In this document: positions 35,701-44,418 of the stretch, one piece after another
How the letters are laid out: every line of letters begins with the position of its first letter
Numbering within the stretch: the first letter of the stretch is position 1
Source of the DNA: Bacteroides caccae
Lineage (GTDB): Bacteria > Bacteroidota > Bacteroidia > Bacteroidales > Bacteroidaceae
Direction: 5' to 3'
NCBI RefSeq assembly: GCF_002222615.2
Contig: NZ_CP022412.2
Coordinates: forward strand, 1,984,001 to 2,048,000
Length of the DNA: 64,000 nt
Translations under genes and position numbers: made by a program
Notes under the pieces: model-generated
What the model was told of the DNA's origin: nothing
The model's input: the letters and a program-made list of their open reading frames with translations, nothing else
Databases searched by the model: none

Positions 35701-36798
35701 ATCTGTACATATCCACAAATCATCCCGTTTGTCTTTTACAATTCCACTGACAAATGGAAAATTGAGACAATCAGAGCGTTCCTTGTTTGCGGGATAGTAT
35801 TTAAAAATTCTACTCTCTGGGGAAAAGACACTGACCCCTCCATAATAAGTGCCGACCCATAATCCTCCCTCCTTGTCCAAATAGAGGGCGAATATGGATG
35901 AATGTTTCATGTCACCGGAAAAACCTCCTGAGGCATAGGACTCTATATTACCGGTTGAGATAGAGTATTTGTTCAGTCCTTCACGAGTTCCGATCCATAA
36001 ATTACCGGACTGGTCTTCGGTTACCACCCTTACGTCATTGCTGCAAAGACTATTCGCTGTTCCGGGATTATTGACAATATGGTTTACACAAATATCATTG
36101 TCAAACTGATACAGCCCGTTTGAACGAGTTGCCATCCAAATAGAACCATCTTTACTTTCATAAAGCATTTCGATGGAAGGTATGTCCAATATACATTTCC
36201 ATAATCCATTTTTATATTCTTTGTAACATCCTTTTGACGTGACGATATACCATTCACTACTTCTATTGCAAAATATAGAACTTATTCTTCCTGAAGAGAT
36301 TTCTATTTTTTTGAAGAAATCCCAACGATTATCGCCTTCATTCCATTCCAAAATTGAATCTTTAGCAGCTATATAAATTTTGCCACCAATAGAATTAACA
36401 GCGTTTATATCTCTTTCTCTGATACACTGAAAACGGTCTTCAGTCAATTTATAACAAACCAAAGAATTGTCAGCACGCAAAAATATATTGTGATTTGAAT
36501 CTTCAACGATTCGATAAATTGTATTATTTTTAATATAGTTGTCAAAACGTTCTTCACCTCCTTTCAAGGTTATCATTTCATTTCCGTCATAGATACTCAA
36601 ACCTTGCAATGTTCCGAACCACATCCTTCCCAATTCATCCTGATGAATACTTAGTATTGAAGGTTGCGAGAGTCCGTCTTTTACTCCTATATTTTTAAAA
36701 TAATATCCGTATAAAGGAAAATGTATGAAGTTTATGCACAAAAACAAAATAATACGAATAAGACTTTTTTCATATAAGCCGGATTTCTGTTTCTTCAT
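32758..36798 (-). CDS. Hybrid two-component system sensor/regulator of the PUL
   Basis: A 1346-aa single-chain sensor and transcription factor. N-terminal Reg_prop beta-propeller repeats run from about 35 to 640 (e.g. LGRMWFGTLQGLSIYDG). A Y_Y_Y domain (about 680-765) and one transmembrane helix (about 771-788) follow. The histidine kinase has phospho-acceptor H827 in FFTNVSHELRTPLT and ATPase boxes NLISNALKFT and GIGLALCKEI. The receiver has D1143 in IVLSDVMMPG. The C-terminal AraC-type HTH is at about 1240-1340. Such regulators bind the periplasmic oligosaccharide and switch on the adjacent PUL. The receiver KPF motif reads KSF (K1195). Confidence 0.96.
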   Translation of the reverse strand: MKKQKSGLYEKSLIRIILFLCINFIHFPLYGYYFKNIGVKDGLSQPSILSIHQDELGRMWFGTLQGLSIYDGNEMITLKGGEERFDNYIKNNTIYRIVEDSNHNIFLRADNSLVCYKLTEDRFQCIRERDINAVNSIGGKIYIAAKDSILEWNEGDNRWDFFKKIEISSGRISSIFCNRSSEWYIVTSKGCYKEYKNGLWKCILDIPSIEMLYESKDGSIWMATRSNGLYQFDNDICVNHIVNNPGTANSLCSNDVRVVTEDQSGNLWIGTREGLNKYSISTGNIESYASGGFSGDMKHSSIFALYLDKEGGLWVGTYYGGVSVFSPESRIFKYYPANKERSDCLNFPFVSGIVKDKRDDLWICTDGGGLNYMNHKTEIFRHLSTKDSGLVADNMKSICYDKNKDKLYIGTYLSGLIAYDIPSGKFTKCFKSPKDRVLHHTVTHVYMYGDKIVFSSSDGIYVFNEKTNEVTPLLCIKGVLAFVIDQSDQIWAIYNKNIVCMKIGVPDSMKRYQSSDFGIKHNVLLCICETSNGEIYVGTEGGGMLGYNAKEDTFQIYNSKNSLILDDYCFNCISLDERFMIIMCSNGLSFFDTKEKRVKYSISGKKLPVSSFGVDNGLYVSENKDIYAGSLEGLAAFSVDNLKNSANKKSLYLSKLFVNNALMLPNDSNKILKRIISYTDKIVLKHNQNNLEFTFSDNDFYYSIFPTFYEYKLDGLDKKWIKTNGHHITYTNIPPGNYTLHIRENNIYGNEQDEGISLDIVVKLPWWNTWWAWLIYFIIVLSILFIIAKEKITSFKFKLLLDNEKREKENIEKINRFKLDFFTNVSHELRTPLTLITTQIELLLSNSKDISKPVYDKILKLHKHASDMRNQISELLDFHKLDQKQMRLSVQEKNLIPFLGEVYLSFKEQAEAHNIKYLFTTSCESAFCWFDSVQLRKVFSNLISNALKFTNDNGSVELSLIKNNEMFIIRLIDNGIGIEAGEIDRIFERYYQSKGKFYTFSSGIGLALCKEIINLHHGKITVESKPGYGSIFSVMLKTGNEHFINDPLVDIQHDIKESKSIVQNSIPDSDFMKTLKENNKIVYHKNDPDEADVRRILIVEDNVELLNLLAEIFSPLYQVYKATNGDDGLRITIKEQPDIVLSDVMMPGISGNEMCRRIKNNIHTCHIPVVLLTARISPEQQVEGLMSGADDYITKSFNAKILLIKINNILRNRELLHHTNIDNSQSTNVPGVVQNESDKKLLDKIKEIVEKNIENPDFNIEQLASEVCMGRSAFFEKIKDITGTTPANFILECRLNKATALLIKNPTLRMDDIAAYLGFSSGRYFCKCFKNHFGISPLQYRKQDQG

Positions 36799-36822
36799 GA
36801 TTGATTAGACTTTATGAGGTTC

Positions 36823-36843
36823 ACGCAATTAAATAAATTGCGT
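36823..36843. promoter_or_regulatory. Palindrome upstream of the hybrid sensor gene
   Basis: ACGCAATT (36823-36830) and AATTGCGT (36836-36843) form a perfect inverted repeat with centre AAATA, 25 bp upstream of the sensor ATG. Its position suits an operator for expression of the sensor gene; a terminator role for the gene ending at 36914 is less likely because no T-run follows. Confidence 0.45.
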
Positions 36844-36913
36844 ATACAAATATCCTATTTAATTTAGAAATATCAAAAAAATATATGTCTTTTGAGGATA
36901 TAGGAATAGATTT

Positions 36914-39562
36914 TCATTTATTTATTGTCTGCGTTAGCCTGTATACTTTCCCGTTCTCATCTATACCCTCAATAATAATGTCCTCCGGTGCGGTGCTGTC
37001 TGGAGTGTAATATTCTATTATTGCATTTCCTTCTTCATCCAATTGCAGTGCCGGATTCCAATAGATAGTACTCCTTAAATCTGAACGCCGGGCATCTTTC
37101 TTTTCGGGAGTATCATAGGTTGGGTGATAAAATTCCACCGAGTCACTGTACCCGAGTGGAGAGTAAGTGATGATTCCTTGTGCCGGTCTGGCCGGAAGAT
37201 CTCTTCCGTCTTTTAATGTGATAACAATGGCACCGGCAGCACCACGGGAACCTAATATTGCCGCATCTGCTCCGCGGAGCAGACTTAAACTGGACATATC
37301 ACTGGCTTGCAGGGTGGTCAGGATCTCATTGTCATCCTCGTACACTACATCGTCAATCACGATAACAGGCTGTTGCGGATTGTTGCGTATATGTATTTCG
37401 TTTCCATTCATTACGCTAACTCCCGGCAGTCTCATTACTGCATCAAAGGCTGTATGTGCACCGTATTTTTCCAGTTGCTCTCCTTCGACAGTATAGGTGT
37501 TGATTCCTCCTGTATAAATACTTGTTGAACTGGGCTTTTTCCGGTTTCCTGTAATCAGTACTTCTTTCAGATTGTAGACTCTCATGCCGCCTTCCATGTA
37601 ATATTGGTCGCGGGTATTGAGCAAATAGTCTTCCATAAAGGTTGCTGCTCCGTCACGGAAAGGGGATTTATGGAAGGCAACCGGATACTCAGGTTTTTCT
37701 ATTTCAATATCAACTCCGGCAAAACCTCTCTTTGTACGTGCTTGTATGAGGAAAGTGGTACTGTCTCTGAATGAGGTATTGACTATAAATTCTCCTTTCT
37801 CGTCTGTGGTTGTTGTGGCGATAATGTTTTGTTTAGGAGCTAATAATACGATAGGTCCTTTTTTTACATTCCCTCCGAAGAAACCTTTAATACGCCCACT
37901 GATAGTCTGTCCTTTCTCAATATAATTAGTGAAGTTCAATGAGGGAGCACGCAGTACATTATCAAATTTGTATCTGCGCCAGCCATGTGTCATCATCAAG
38001 AAATCTAACGAGCGTAGGGTTCGTGCATCTTGGCGGAGAAAATAGAACCCCGGGTCTTCCACATATCCTTTCAGATCGGAAGTCAACAGTAGGTTTGATA
38101 CAATGTTGTCAGCGAGAGAATCCGGTTGGATACTTTTCCGGTTGGTAATGCTGACGGAGAAACTACCGTTTACAGGATTTCCCTTGTCGTCTTTTATTGA
38201 AATATTTAATGATACTTTTTCTCTTTTTCCGTATGTCGGTCGGTCCGGAGTTATTTGCCATTGGGGAGTTTTGCGGTCGGGAACAAAGACTAGCCGTTCG
38301 CTGAGCACATTCCCTTGCTGGTCGATTAACATGAAATGAGTGATCCCTTCTGTAAACAGGCTGTCATTCATTTTTCCGAAAGTCCTTGTCGGATTAATAG
38401 GTTGAAGTATGGAAAGTTTACCACGGGTGTGAGCAATGAGAAATAGCTTTTGAGGCCATTCTGTTGCCTCTGTTTTCTGAATCTCATAACGTATTTCCTG
38501 TTTATAGTGACTTATGGAAAGTGTGATTCCCTTTTGTTCGATAGCCGGGAGGTCAAATCGTTTGGTAACTCCATCGCTGGACGTAGCCATTACGTAATAG
38601 GAACTGCCGTTGGAAGGGTTTAATGTGAAAATCCCCATTCCTTTGTGCTCGGAATGAAAAGATGTCAGTGTATCTCCTTGGGAATCCAGTAAGAAACCTT
38701 CTATTTCTTTGGAGAATCCGTCTGCTCCCTGAGCTTTGAACGCTATGTTCTGGTGCTGAACAGCAAGTAGTGCGCCTCCTTCCGGGAAAAAAGTGACGTC
38801 AAAGTCATTTGTAAATGCCGGCAAATAAAAAGTCTTTTTATAGATGTATTGCGGGTCGTCAAATTCCACTTCAATGCTGCGGGCAGCAGTTGGCTTCAAA
38901 TCCGGTAAGGAAATGGAAATCAGTCCGTTTTCATCTGTCTTTTTTCTCCCTTTATCTTTTATTTTTCCGTTTACGATAAACCGATACCGGATTGCTGTGT
39001 TCTTAAAAACCTCTTGGGTATTGCTGGTAAACTTGACTTTTGCTGTATAATGGGTATCGTCCTCTTGTTGATATTCGATGTTTGAAAGGATGGTGTTATC
39101 TATGGAGTTTCCGATTTTCAGATTACGTGAATAGAAGAATTCCGGTCCTTCATTCAACATCCAGTTACTGTATCCTCGCAGGTAGTAATCACCGGCGGGG
39201 AGGGTAGGAGGCAGGGTAAAAGCATTGTGGAAACCTAAAGAGTCTCTACGGATTTTTTTTCGTTCTACGATCGAGTCGGAACGATTGATTAATTCTGTAA
39301 TGATAAAGTTACTCTGGCTATCATCTTGGTGGGTAATGGCATTTATCAGGTAGCCTTTGAACCAGATTTTCTCTCCGGCACCGTAAAATGGTTTGTCCAG
39401 GTGGAGATAAACCTTCTCATGGGGTATTTTCTCTAACAGGCTAAAATTGGCAATAACCGTATCTTGCATACTTTGTGCTGATAGCATTGAAGTTGATAAT
39501 AACATTCCTGTTATCAGAGCTATTTGACATATTTGTGTCAGTAAGGTAGTTTTGCTTTTCAT
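36914..39562 (-). CDS. MG2-like domain protein with TonB-receptor plug but no barrel
   Basis: An 882-aa exported protein (signal ends STSMLSAQS). Residues about 48-150 look like a macroglobulin MG2 domain (HEKVYLHLDKPFYGAGEKIWFKGYL). A carboxypeptidase-regulatory-like domain lies near 570-640. A TonB-dependent-receptor plug is at about 690-785 (GVSVMNGNEIHIRNNPQQPVIVIDDVVYEDDN; ILGSRGAAGAIVITLKDG). The usual approximately 600-aa barrel is missing; only about 100 residues follow. Related proteins occur widely in Bacteroidetes with unknown function. It is last in the operon, 21 bp from the FtsX-like permease gene. Confidence 0.8.
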   Translation of the reverse strand: MKSKTTLLTQICQIALITGMLLSTSMLSAQSMQDTVIANFSLLEKIPHEKVYLHLDKPFYGAGEKIWFKGYLINAITHQDDSQSNFIITELINRSDSIVERKKIRRDSLGFHNAFTLPPTLPAGDYYLRGYSNWMLNEGPEFFYSRNLKIGNSIDNTILSNIEYQQEDDTHYTAKVKFTSNTQEVFKNTAIRYRFIVNGKIKDKGRKKTDENGLISISLPDLKPTAARSIEVEFDDPQYIYKKTFYLPAFTNDFDVTFFPEGGALLAVQHQNIAFKAQGADGFSKEIEGFLLDSQGDTLTSFHSEHKGMGIFTLNPSNGSSYYVMATSSDGVTKRFDLPAIEQKGITLSISHYKQEIRYEIQKTEATEWPQKLFLIAHTRGKLSILQPINPTRTFGKMNDSLFTEGITHFMLIDQQGNVLSERLVFVPDRKTPQWQITPDRPTYGKREKVSLNISIKDDKGNPVNGSFSVSITNRKSIQPDSLADNIVSNLLLTSDLKGYVEDPGFYFLRQDARTLRSLDFLMMTHGWRRYKFDNVLRAPSLNFTNYIEKGQTISGRIKGFFGGNVKKGPIVLLAPKQNIIATTTTDEKGEFIVNTSFRDSTTFLIQARTKRGFAGVDIEIEKPEYPVAFHKSPFRDGAATFMEDYLLNTRDQYYMEGGMRVYNLKEVLITGNRKKPSSTSIYTGGINTYTVEGEQLEKYGAHTAFDAVMRLPGVSVMNGNEIHIRNNPQQPVIVIDDVVYEDDNEILTTLQASDMSSLSLLRGADAAILGSRGAAGAIVITLKDGRDLPARPAQGIITYSPLGYSDSVEFYHPTYDTPEKKDARRSDLRSTIYWNPALQLDEEGNAIIEYYTPDSTAPEDIIIEGIDENGKVYRLTQTINK

Positions 39563-39583
39563 ACGATATATAATGTTAGAGTG

Positions 39584-40789
39584 TTAACTTTTGTGCATCC
39601 AGATAGAAAGTACTTTTCGTTTGACTGCGAGTATATTAATGATTGATACGATAAGGAACAGAAGAATACCCATGCCGATAGCTGCCCATAGTGAACCTGT
39701 TTCCAATTGGGGGAATAGCAGGCGGATACTTTCTATGTAATAGCTACGCAGCCAGGTTACTAATCCGATAGATAGCAGTAATACAACGATGTTCAACCCT
39801 ACTGTGAGTATCTGATAAGGCAATGCTACTCTATTGGGGCTGTATCCTATTAATAAAAGACTTTCCAGCTTGGTCGTATTTTTTTGTAGCAGTAAGAAGA
39901 TGCTTAACATCAGGATATAGAATGAAAGGATACTGATAAATAGGCCGACTCCCAGCACAATACCTACAATCAGGCGAAGGAAATAGGTAGTCTTGCCTGC
40001 ATCCAACTTTCCGTCTTCCGTTTCATATCCTTTCTTTTGAAAATAACCGGCAATGGAGGAATCCGCAGGATTGCTGACTTCAATAATCAGTCGTGCTGGT
40101 TGTGCTTCCGCATTCGGGGCAAAGTTCTTGTTGGCCCATTCCATAAAAGACTGGGGGACCAAAATGGTGTTCAGTCGATTGGAGAAACCGACGATATTTC
40201 CTTTATACTGCTCTACCCGGCCATTTCCGCGCATCATGATGTCCATTTGGATCAGACTCATTAAGCCTTCCGATAGCTTGGGCAGGCTACGGCTTTGGGC
40301 AAAGCCGAAGTTATAAAGATTCAGGTAATTGCGGGGAATAATGATAGGAATGGTGTGTGTGGCTTCATCAAAGTGCCATTTATCGAGTTTAATATCAACA
40401 AATTCATCGGGAACCGATTCGAAAAACATATCGGTGGAAAGATGAATACCAGCTTCCTGCATACCCAGTCCCGCCGAAACTTTGAATTGGGAGGGGGTAA
40501 AAGCTCCGATTGTCTTGGTAAACGATTGTTTCTTCAGGTCGGCGATGTCTTCGGCAGAGAATGTGTTGTTTTTTCCTGCAAAAGAGCCGAGCGTGCTAAT
40601 CTTCTTTGTGGCTATGATGAAATCTTTCTTCATAAAGCTGTCTCCTTCGGTGAATACCGGAATGATATCTTTATAAAACTGTACACTAAGCAATACAATC
40701 ATCATACCGAATAGATTGGCTAAAAAGAAACCGGCTAACTGGCCGATACTGATATGTTGGCGGAGAAGTTTCCAGACAAGGGCTGACAT
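39584..40789 (-). CDS. FtsX/MacB-like ABC transporter permease
   Basis: A 401-aa inner-membrane protein with one N-terminal helix (about 18-38), a large periplasmic domain (about 40-265) and three C-terminal helices (about 268-300, 318-345, 370-392). This is the MacB/LolC topology. Its ATPase is encoded 53 bp upstream. Family knowledge suggests mechanotransmission or lipoprotein-related transport, not classic import. Confidence 0.82.
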   Translation of the reverse strand: MSALVWKLLRQHISIGQLAGFFLANLFGMMIVLLSVQFYKDIIPVFTEGDSFMKKDFIIATKKISTLGSFAGKNNTFSAEDIADLKKQSFTKTIGAFTPSQFKVSAGLGMQEAGIHLSTDMFFESVPDEFVDIKLDKWHFDEATHTIPIIIPRNYLNLYNFGFAQSRSLPKLSEGLMSLIQMDIMMRGNGRVEQYKGNIVGFSNRLNTILVPQSFMEWANKNFAPNAEAQPARLIIEVSNPADSSIAGYFQKKGYETEDGKLDAGKTTYFLRLIVGIVLGVGLFISILSFYILMLSIFLLLQKNTTKLESLLLIGYSPNRVALPYQILTVGLNIVVLLLSIGLVTWLRSYYIESIRLLFPQLETGSLWAAIGMGILLFLIVSIINILAVKRKVLSIWMHKS

Positions 40790-40842
40790 TTTATTTATGA
40801 TTTACAAATTATAATTTACAATAACTCATTACTCGCCACTTA

Positions 40843-41487
40843 TCATAGCTGGAGTATGCGTTGATAAGGCAACTCAATATGTTTTCCTATGGAAGTGGCG
40901 ATTACTCCGGCTTGTTGCTTTTCAGCTTCGCCAATAATAAGTTCTCCCATAATGCGGCTGTTGTCATCATCCAGATGACTGATAGGTTCATCCAGAAAAA
41001 GGAAATCGAAAGGCTGGCAGAGTGCTCGGATAAAGGCAACCCGTTGTTGCTGTCCGAACGAGAGTTTACCGGTCTTTACATTCAGCTTGTCCGAAAGTCC
41101 CAGTTTCTCGAAGAAGGCTAGGATTTCTTTCTTCTTTTTGTATCCGGTAAGATTATTTTTCAGTTGTACATTTTCAAGAGCAGTCAGCTCGGTGAAGATA
41201 CGTAAATCTTGAAAAAGCATACTCAGTGAATGCTTTCTCAGGTCTACCCATTGCTTCACAGAATATGCTTTGATATTAGTCTCATCGAAATTGATAATCC
41301 CCTGATAGTCGTTGCGATAGCCATAAATATAGCTGCACAATGAAGATTTTCCGGTGCCGGAAGCCGCTTCTATCAGATACATTTCCCCTTTCCGGAAGAT
41401 AAGATCCTGATGCCATATATCCGAAGTCACCGAATTACGGTCAGCAAACACTTGGGGAAGTGTTTGCTGTAAATGAATGCTATTCAT
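40843..41487 (-). CDS. ABC transporter ATP-binding protein (LolD/MacB type)
   Basis: A 214-aa ATPase. The P-loop reads AASGTGKSS (41-49), the signature LSFGQQQR and Walker B FLFLDEPISHLDDD. It is the partner of the FtsX-like permease encoded downstream. It follows the DUF4836 gene by 16 bp, inside the long operon that begins with the nucleoside transporter. Confidence 0.9.
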   Translation of the reverse strand: MNSIHLQQTLPQVFADRNSVTSDIWHQDLIFRKGEMYLIEAASGTGKSSLCSYIYGYRNDYQGIINFDETNIKAYSVKQWVDLRKHSLSMLFQDLRIFTELTALENVQLKNNLTGYKKKKEILAFFEKLGLSDKLNVKTGKLSFGQQQRVAFIRALCQPFDFLFLDEPISHLDDDNSRIMGELIIGEAEKQQAGVIATSIGKHIELPYQRILQL

Positions 41488-41503
41488 GCCGTTTGTTTAC
41501 GAA

Positions 41504-43057
41504 TTACATACCGGTAAATTGTTTACCGAAGTCAACGATTAATTTGAGCGCATTGACGTCTTTATCTTTCAGGCAAAGGTCGATTTCGCTTGTTTCTCCT
41601 TCTGAACTAACGGACAGATAGGAAACTTTTGATAACATCTCAGAACCGGTCCGGAACTTTTCACCACCAAATCCGATCAGCATTTTAACAACAGGAAGTT
41701 CAAGTATAGCTTCTGCGTTGATAGCCATGAATACGTTTTTTCCCTTCATTTCCGATGCATACGGAGCGTCTTTGATAGACTTGTCTGCCGCTTTTTCTAT
41801 ATTTTTGTAGAGTAACTCGTCATTGGTGGCATACATTTGTTTGTCTTTGATACCAAAGAATACGTTCATTCCTTTACTCTTATAGACATATTCGTTTTTG
41901 CCCAGTTCCAGAATATCTTCTCCTTTTTTCAGTCCCAATGCCTGCTTGTTCTTATAAAGAGCTTCGAGTGCATTGCCGTTTTTTACGTCTGCATACACTA
42001 TAAAGGTAGGAGCGCTGTTCATGGTTACGTTGATTAACCCTGCGGAGATATCACCGTTGAAGGAACTGAACAATTCTTTAACTTCATCTGCTTTGGAGAT
42101 AGATACTGTGTTACGGAATTCCTTATTTTCACTTAGGAGATTATAAAGACCTTCTCCTTTTATACCCAGATTGACAAACATCAGGGTAGAAGCCGGGAAG
42201 TATTTTACGAACGTATTGTTTGCTTTTCCAAATGCTTCCAATTGTTTTTTCATTAAAGCTTTTACAGCCTCGTTCTCCGTGTAATTTTCTGTTTTCAAGG
42301 CAATTCTTCCTTTTTCAAAGTTTAATCCGGCTATTATGGTTATGTCTTCTGCTTTCACTTCAGCGGGAAGTCCCATACTGACTTGCTCTTGATAAGGTGC
42401 AGGAATAGCTGCCATGGAAGCGAAGAAATTGATGTCACTTTTTTGTTTTTCCATTTTCTGGAAAGCGCCGGATTTCGCAATGCTGTTATCTGCGGTTTGC
42501 TTCAACAGATTGGTGATGCCTTCTTTGGCTTTCTCTATTTGAGATGTTCCTTTTACGGAAATGAGCATTACGGTAGAATTGTTGAAAGCGACTAAACCTC
42601 CGTTCATGGTTGTAAAGCTATATCCAGCTGCTTCGTTGATTGGTTGGCAGATTTGCTCTTTTACCATTATTTCCAAGGAAGCGTGCAGGTCATCTTCGCT
42701 TTTGATTTTCGCAACTGCGGTAGAGTATGGAAAAGAGGGCGAAGTAAATACGTAGACAGGAGCTTCTACGTCAATTCCCGATTCACTGGGGTTATTCATC
42801 ACTTTTTCTAATTGTTGGAAAGTGGCAGCGTTCATTCCACTTTTTAGTGCTTCCAATACTTTTTGCTTGGCAGCTTCATTCTCTTTATCATTCAATCCGG
42901 CCTTACTAGTCAAGGATTTTAGATTTATAGAGGTAACAACCGTAGCATCAGCCGGTATTATATTGGTATATTCCACTGTTTTGGAACATGCTGCCAGGAA
43001 AACAATCAGTACTGTAAGTACCGAGAGTCGTGAAATCATTTTCTTTGCCATACTCAT
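41504..43057 (-). CDS. DUF4836 family lipoprotein
   Basis: A 517-aa lipoprotein (lipobox LAAC, about residue 24) beginning KTVEYTNIIPADATVVTSINLKSLTSKAGL, typical of DUF4836. The family is confined to Bacteroidetes and has no known function. Two roughly repeated halves of alternating beta strands and helices are apparent. It is 39 bp downstream of rsmE. Confidence 0.8.
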   Translation of the reverse strand: MSMAKKMISRLSVLTVLIVFLAACSKTVEYTNIIPADATVVTSINLKSLTSKAGLNDKENEAAKQKVLEALKSGMNAATFQQLEKVMNNPSESGIDVEAPVYVFTSPSFPYSTAVAKIKSEDDLHASLEIMVKEQICQPINEAAGYSFTTMNGGLVAFNNSTVMLISVKGTSQIEKAKEGITNLLKQTADNSIAKSGAFQKMEKQKSDINFFASMAAIPAPYQEQVSMGLPAEVKAEDITIIAGLNFEKGRIALKTENYTENEAVKALMKKQLEAFGKANNTFVKYFPASTLMFVNLGIKGEGLYNLLSENKEFRNTVSISKADEVKELFSSFNGDISAGLINVTMNSAPTFIVYADVKNGNALEALYKNKQALGLKKGEDILELGKNEYVYKSKGMNVFFGIKDKQMYATNDELLYKNIEKAADKSIKDAPYASEMKGKNVFMAINAEAILELPVVKMLIGFGGEKFRTGSEMLSKVSYLSVSSEGETSEIDLCLKDKDVNALKLIVDFGKQFTGM

Positions 43058-43096
43058 ATTTTTTAATGGTGTATAAATTTCAATTTAACTGTTCTT

Positions 43097-43798
43097 TTAT
43101 TGTTGATTTAGCAGATTCAACGTGTGGCAAGCCACCAATGCCGCTGTTTCTGTCCGAAGTCGTGATTTACCCAGGCTGATCGGCGTGAATCCCCGTTCAA
43201 TAGCTTTTTCTACTTCGCCCTCACTGAAATCTCCTTCCGGGCCGATCAGCACCAAGGCGTCTTCTCCGGCTTTTAGTACGTCCTTCAGCAGAGGTTTCTC
43301 ACCTTCGTAGCAGTGAGCGATAAACTTCTGTCCCTTAAACTCCTGATTGATGAATTTATTGAAATCTGTCATCTCATTCAGTTTCGGCAGACGGGCTTTG
43401 AGTGATTGTTTGATTGCCGAGATAAGAATCTTTTCGATCCGTTCGTTCTTGATAACTTTACGTTCCGAGAACCGGCAGTTGAGAAATGTCAGTTCGTCGA
43501 ATCCTATTTCAGTGGCTTTCTCGGCAAACCATTCATTACGGTCCATATTTTTAGTTGGTGCCATGGCGATGTGCAGGTGGCACGGCCATAGTGGTTTTTG
43601 GAAAATTGTCTCTTTGATAGCTACCAGACAACGTTTGTTGGTTGCTGCCGTAATTTCTGCCTTGTAGAAACTACCCTTTCCATCGGTAAGGGTGATTTCG
43701 TCTCCGATACTTAACCGCAAGACACGGGTACAGTGCTGTGCTTCTTCTTCCGGAAGCTCATTGGTTTTCTGTATATCGGGAGTATAAAAAACGTGCAT
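43097..43798 (-). CDS. rsmE: 16S rRNA (uracil-1498-N3)-methyltransferase
   Basis: RsmE methylates U1498 of 16S rRNA. I use the ATG at 43798 (MHVFYTPDIQKTNELPEEEAQHC), where the family begins; the frame is open upstream but overlaps the preceding gene. The 233-aa product has the N-terminal PUA-like domain and the SPOUT knot: HIAMAPTKNMDRNEWFAEKATEIG, LIGPEGDFSEGEVEKA and LGKSRLRTETAALVA. The gap to the preceding gene is 7 bp. Confidence 0.95.
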   Translation of the reverse strand: MHVFYTPDIQKTNELPEEEAQHCTRVLRLSIGDEITLTDGKGSFYKAEITAATNKRCLVAIKETIFQKPLWPCHLHIAMAPTKNMDRNEWFAEKATEIGFDELTFLNCRFSERKVIKNERIEKILISAIKQSLKARLPKLNEMTDFNKFINQEFKGQKFIAHCYEGEKPLLKDVLKAGEDALVLIGPEGDFSEGEVEKAIERGFTPISLGKSRLRTETAALVACHTLNLLNQQ

Positions 43799-43805
43799 AT
43801 AGTAA

Positions 43806-44408
43806 TTATTGATTTTTATTTCTTTGATTGATCTGGTCGCGTATTTTAGCGGCCAATTCATAGTTCTCGTCTTTAATAGCCTGCTCCAATGCTTGTTCAA
43901 GTGTTTTGGAAGTGGCACTGCGCGACGACGATTCATGTTCTTCTTCCATAGATTCCTTGTCACCAACTGTTTCTTCAGAACGGTTCCTTTCTTCATCCGG
44001 TATGCGCAGGCATTCCCGGTCGAGGATAGATTCATAAATCAGAATCGGGCAGTCGGCACGTACCGCCAATGCAATGGCGTCCGATGTACGTGCGTCAATA
44101 CGTATAATATCTTCGTCTCTTTTCAGGTAAACATAAGAGTAGAAAATACCGTCTTTAGCTTTGTAAATCAGCACACGTATCAGGCTTACCCCCAATACGG
44201 TAAGGCTTGTGGTGAATAAATCGTGTGTTAACGGGCGTGGAGTTTTAATTCCTTTCAGATACAACGCGGTAGCCTGGGCTTCGGCGGGACCGATGATGAT
44301 AGGCAGTTGCCGTTCACCGTCCACTTCACCCAATAGCATTGCGAATGCACCTACCTGCGCTTGGCTATTTGTGATATTTAAAACTTGTAATTCTACCTTT
44401 TTATCCAT
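43806..44408 (-). CDS. Bifunctional nuclease (BFN) domain protein with C-terminal UVR motif
   Basis: A 200-aa protein. Residues 1-130 form a DUF151/BFN domain (LPIIIGPAEAQATALYLKGIKTPRPLTHDL; IDARTSDAIALAVRADCPI). After an acidic Ser-rich linker the C-terminus (about 168-198, LEQALEQAIKDENYELAAKIRDQI) is a UvrB/UvrC interaction motif. BFN proteins have reported DNase/RNase activity; the UVR motif suggests a link to protein quality control or DNA repair. It lies between the nucleoside transporter (10 bp) and rsmE (7 bp). Confidence 0.88.
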   Translation of the reverse strand: MDKKVELQVLNITNSQAQVGAFAMLLGEVDGERQLPIIIGPAEAQATALYLKGIKTPRPLTHDLFTTSLTVLGVSLIRVLIYKAKDGIFYSYVYLKRDEDIIRIDARTSDAIALAVRADCPILIYESILDRECLRIPDEERNRSEETVGDKESMEEEHESSSRSATSKTLEQALEQAIKDENYELAAKIRDQINQRNKNQ

Positions 44409-44418
44409 TGTTTTTTAC

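Noticed and set aside
43799..44035. 79-residue N-terminal extension of rsmE
   Set aside because: It overlaps the C-terminal coding part of the BFN gene in another frame; RsmE proteins begin at MHVFYTP.
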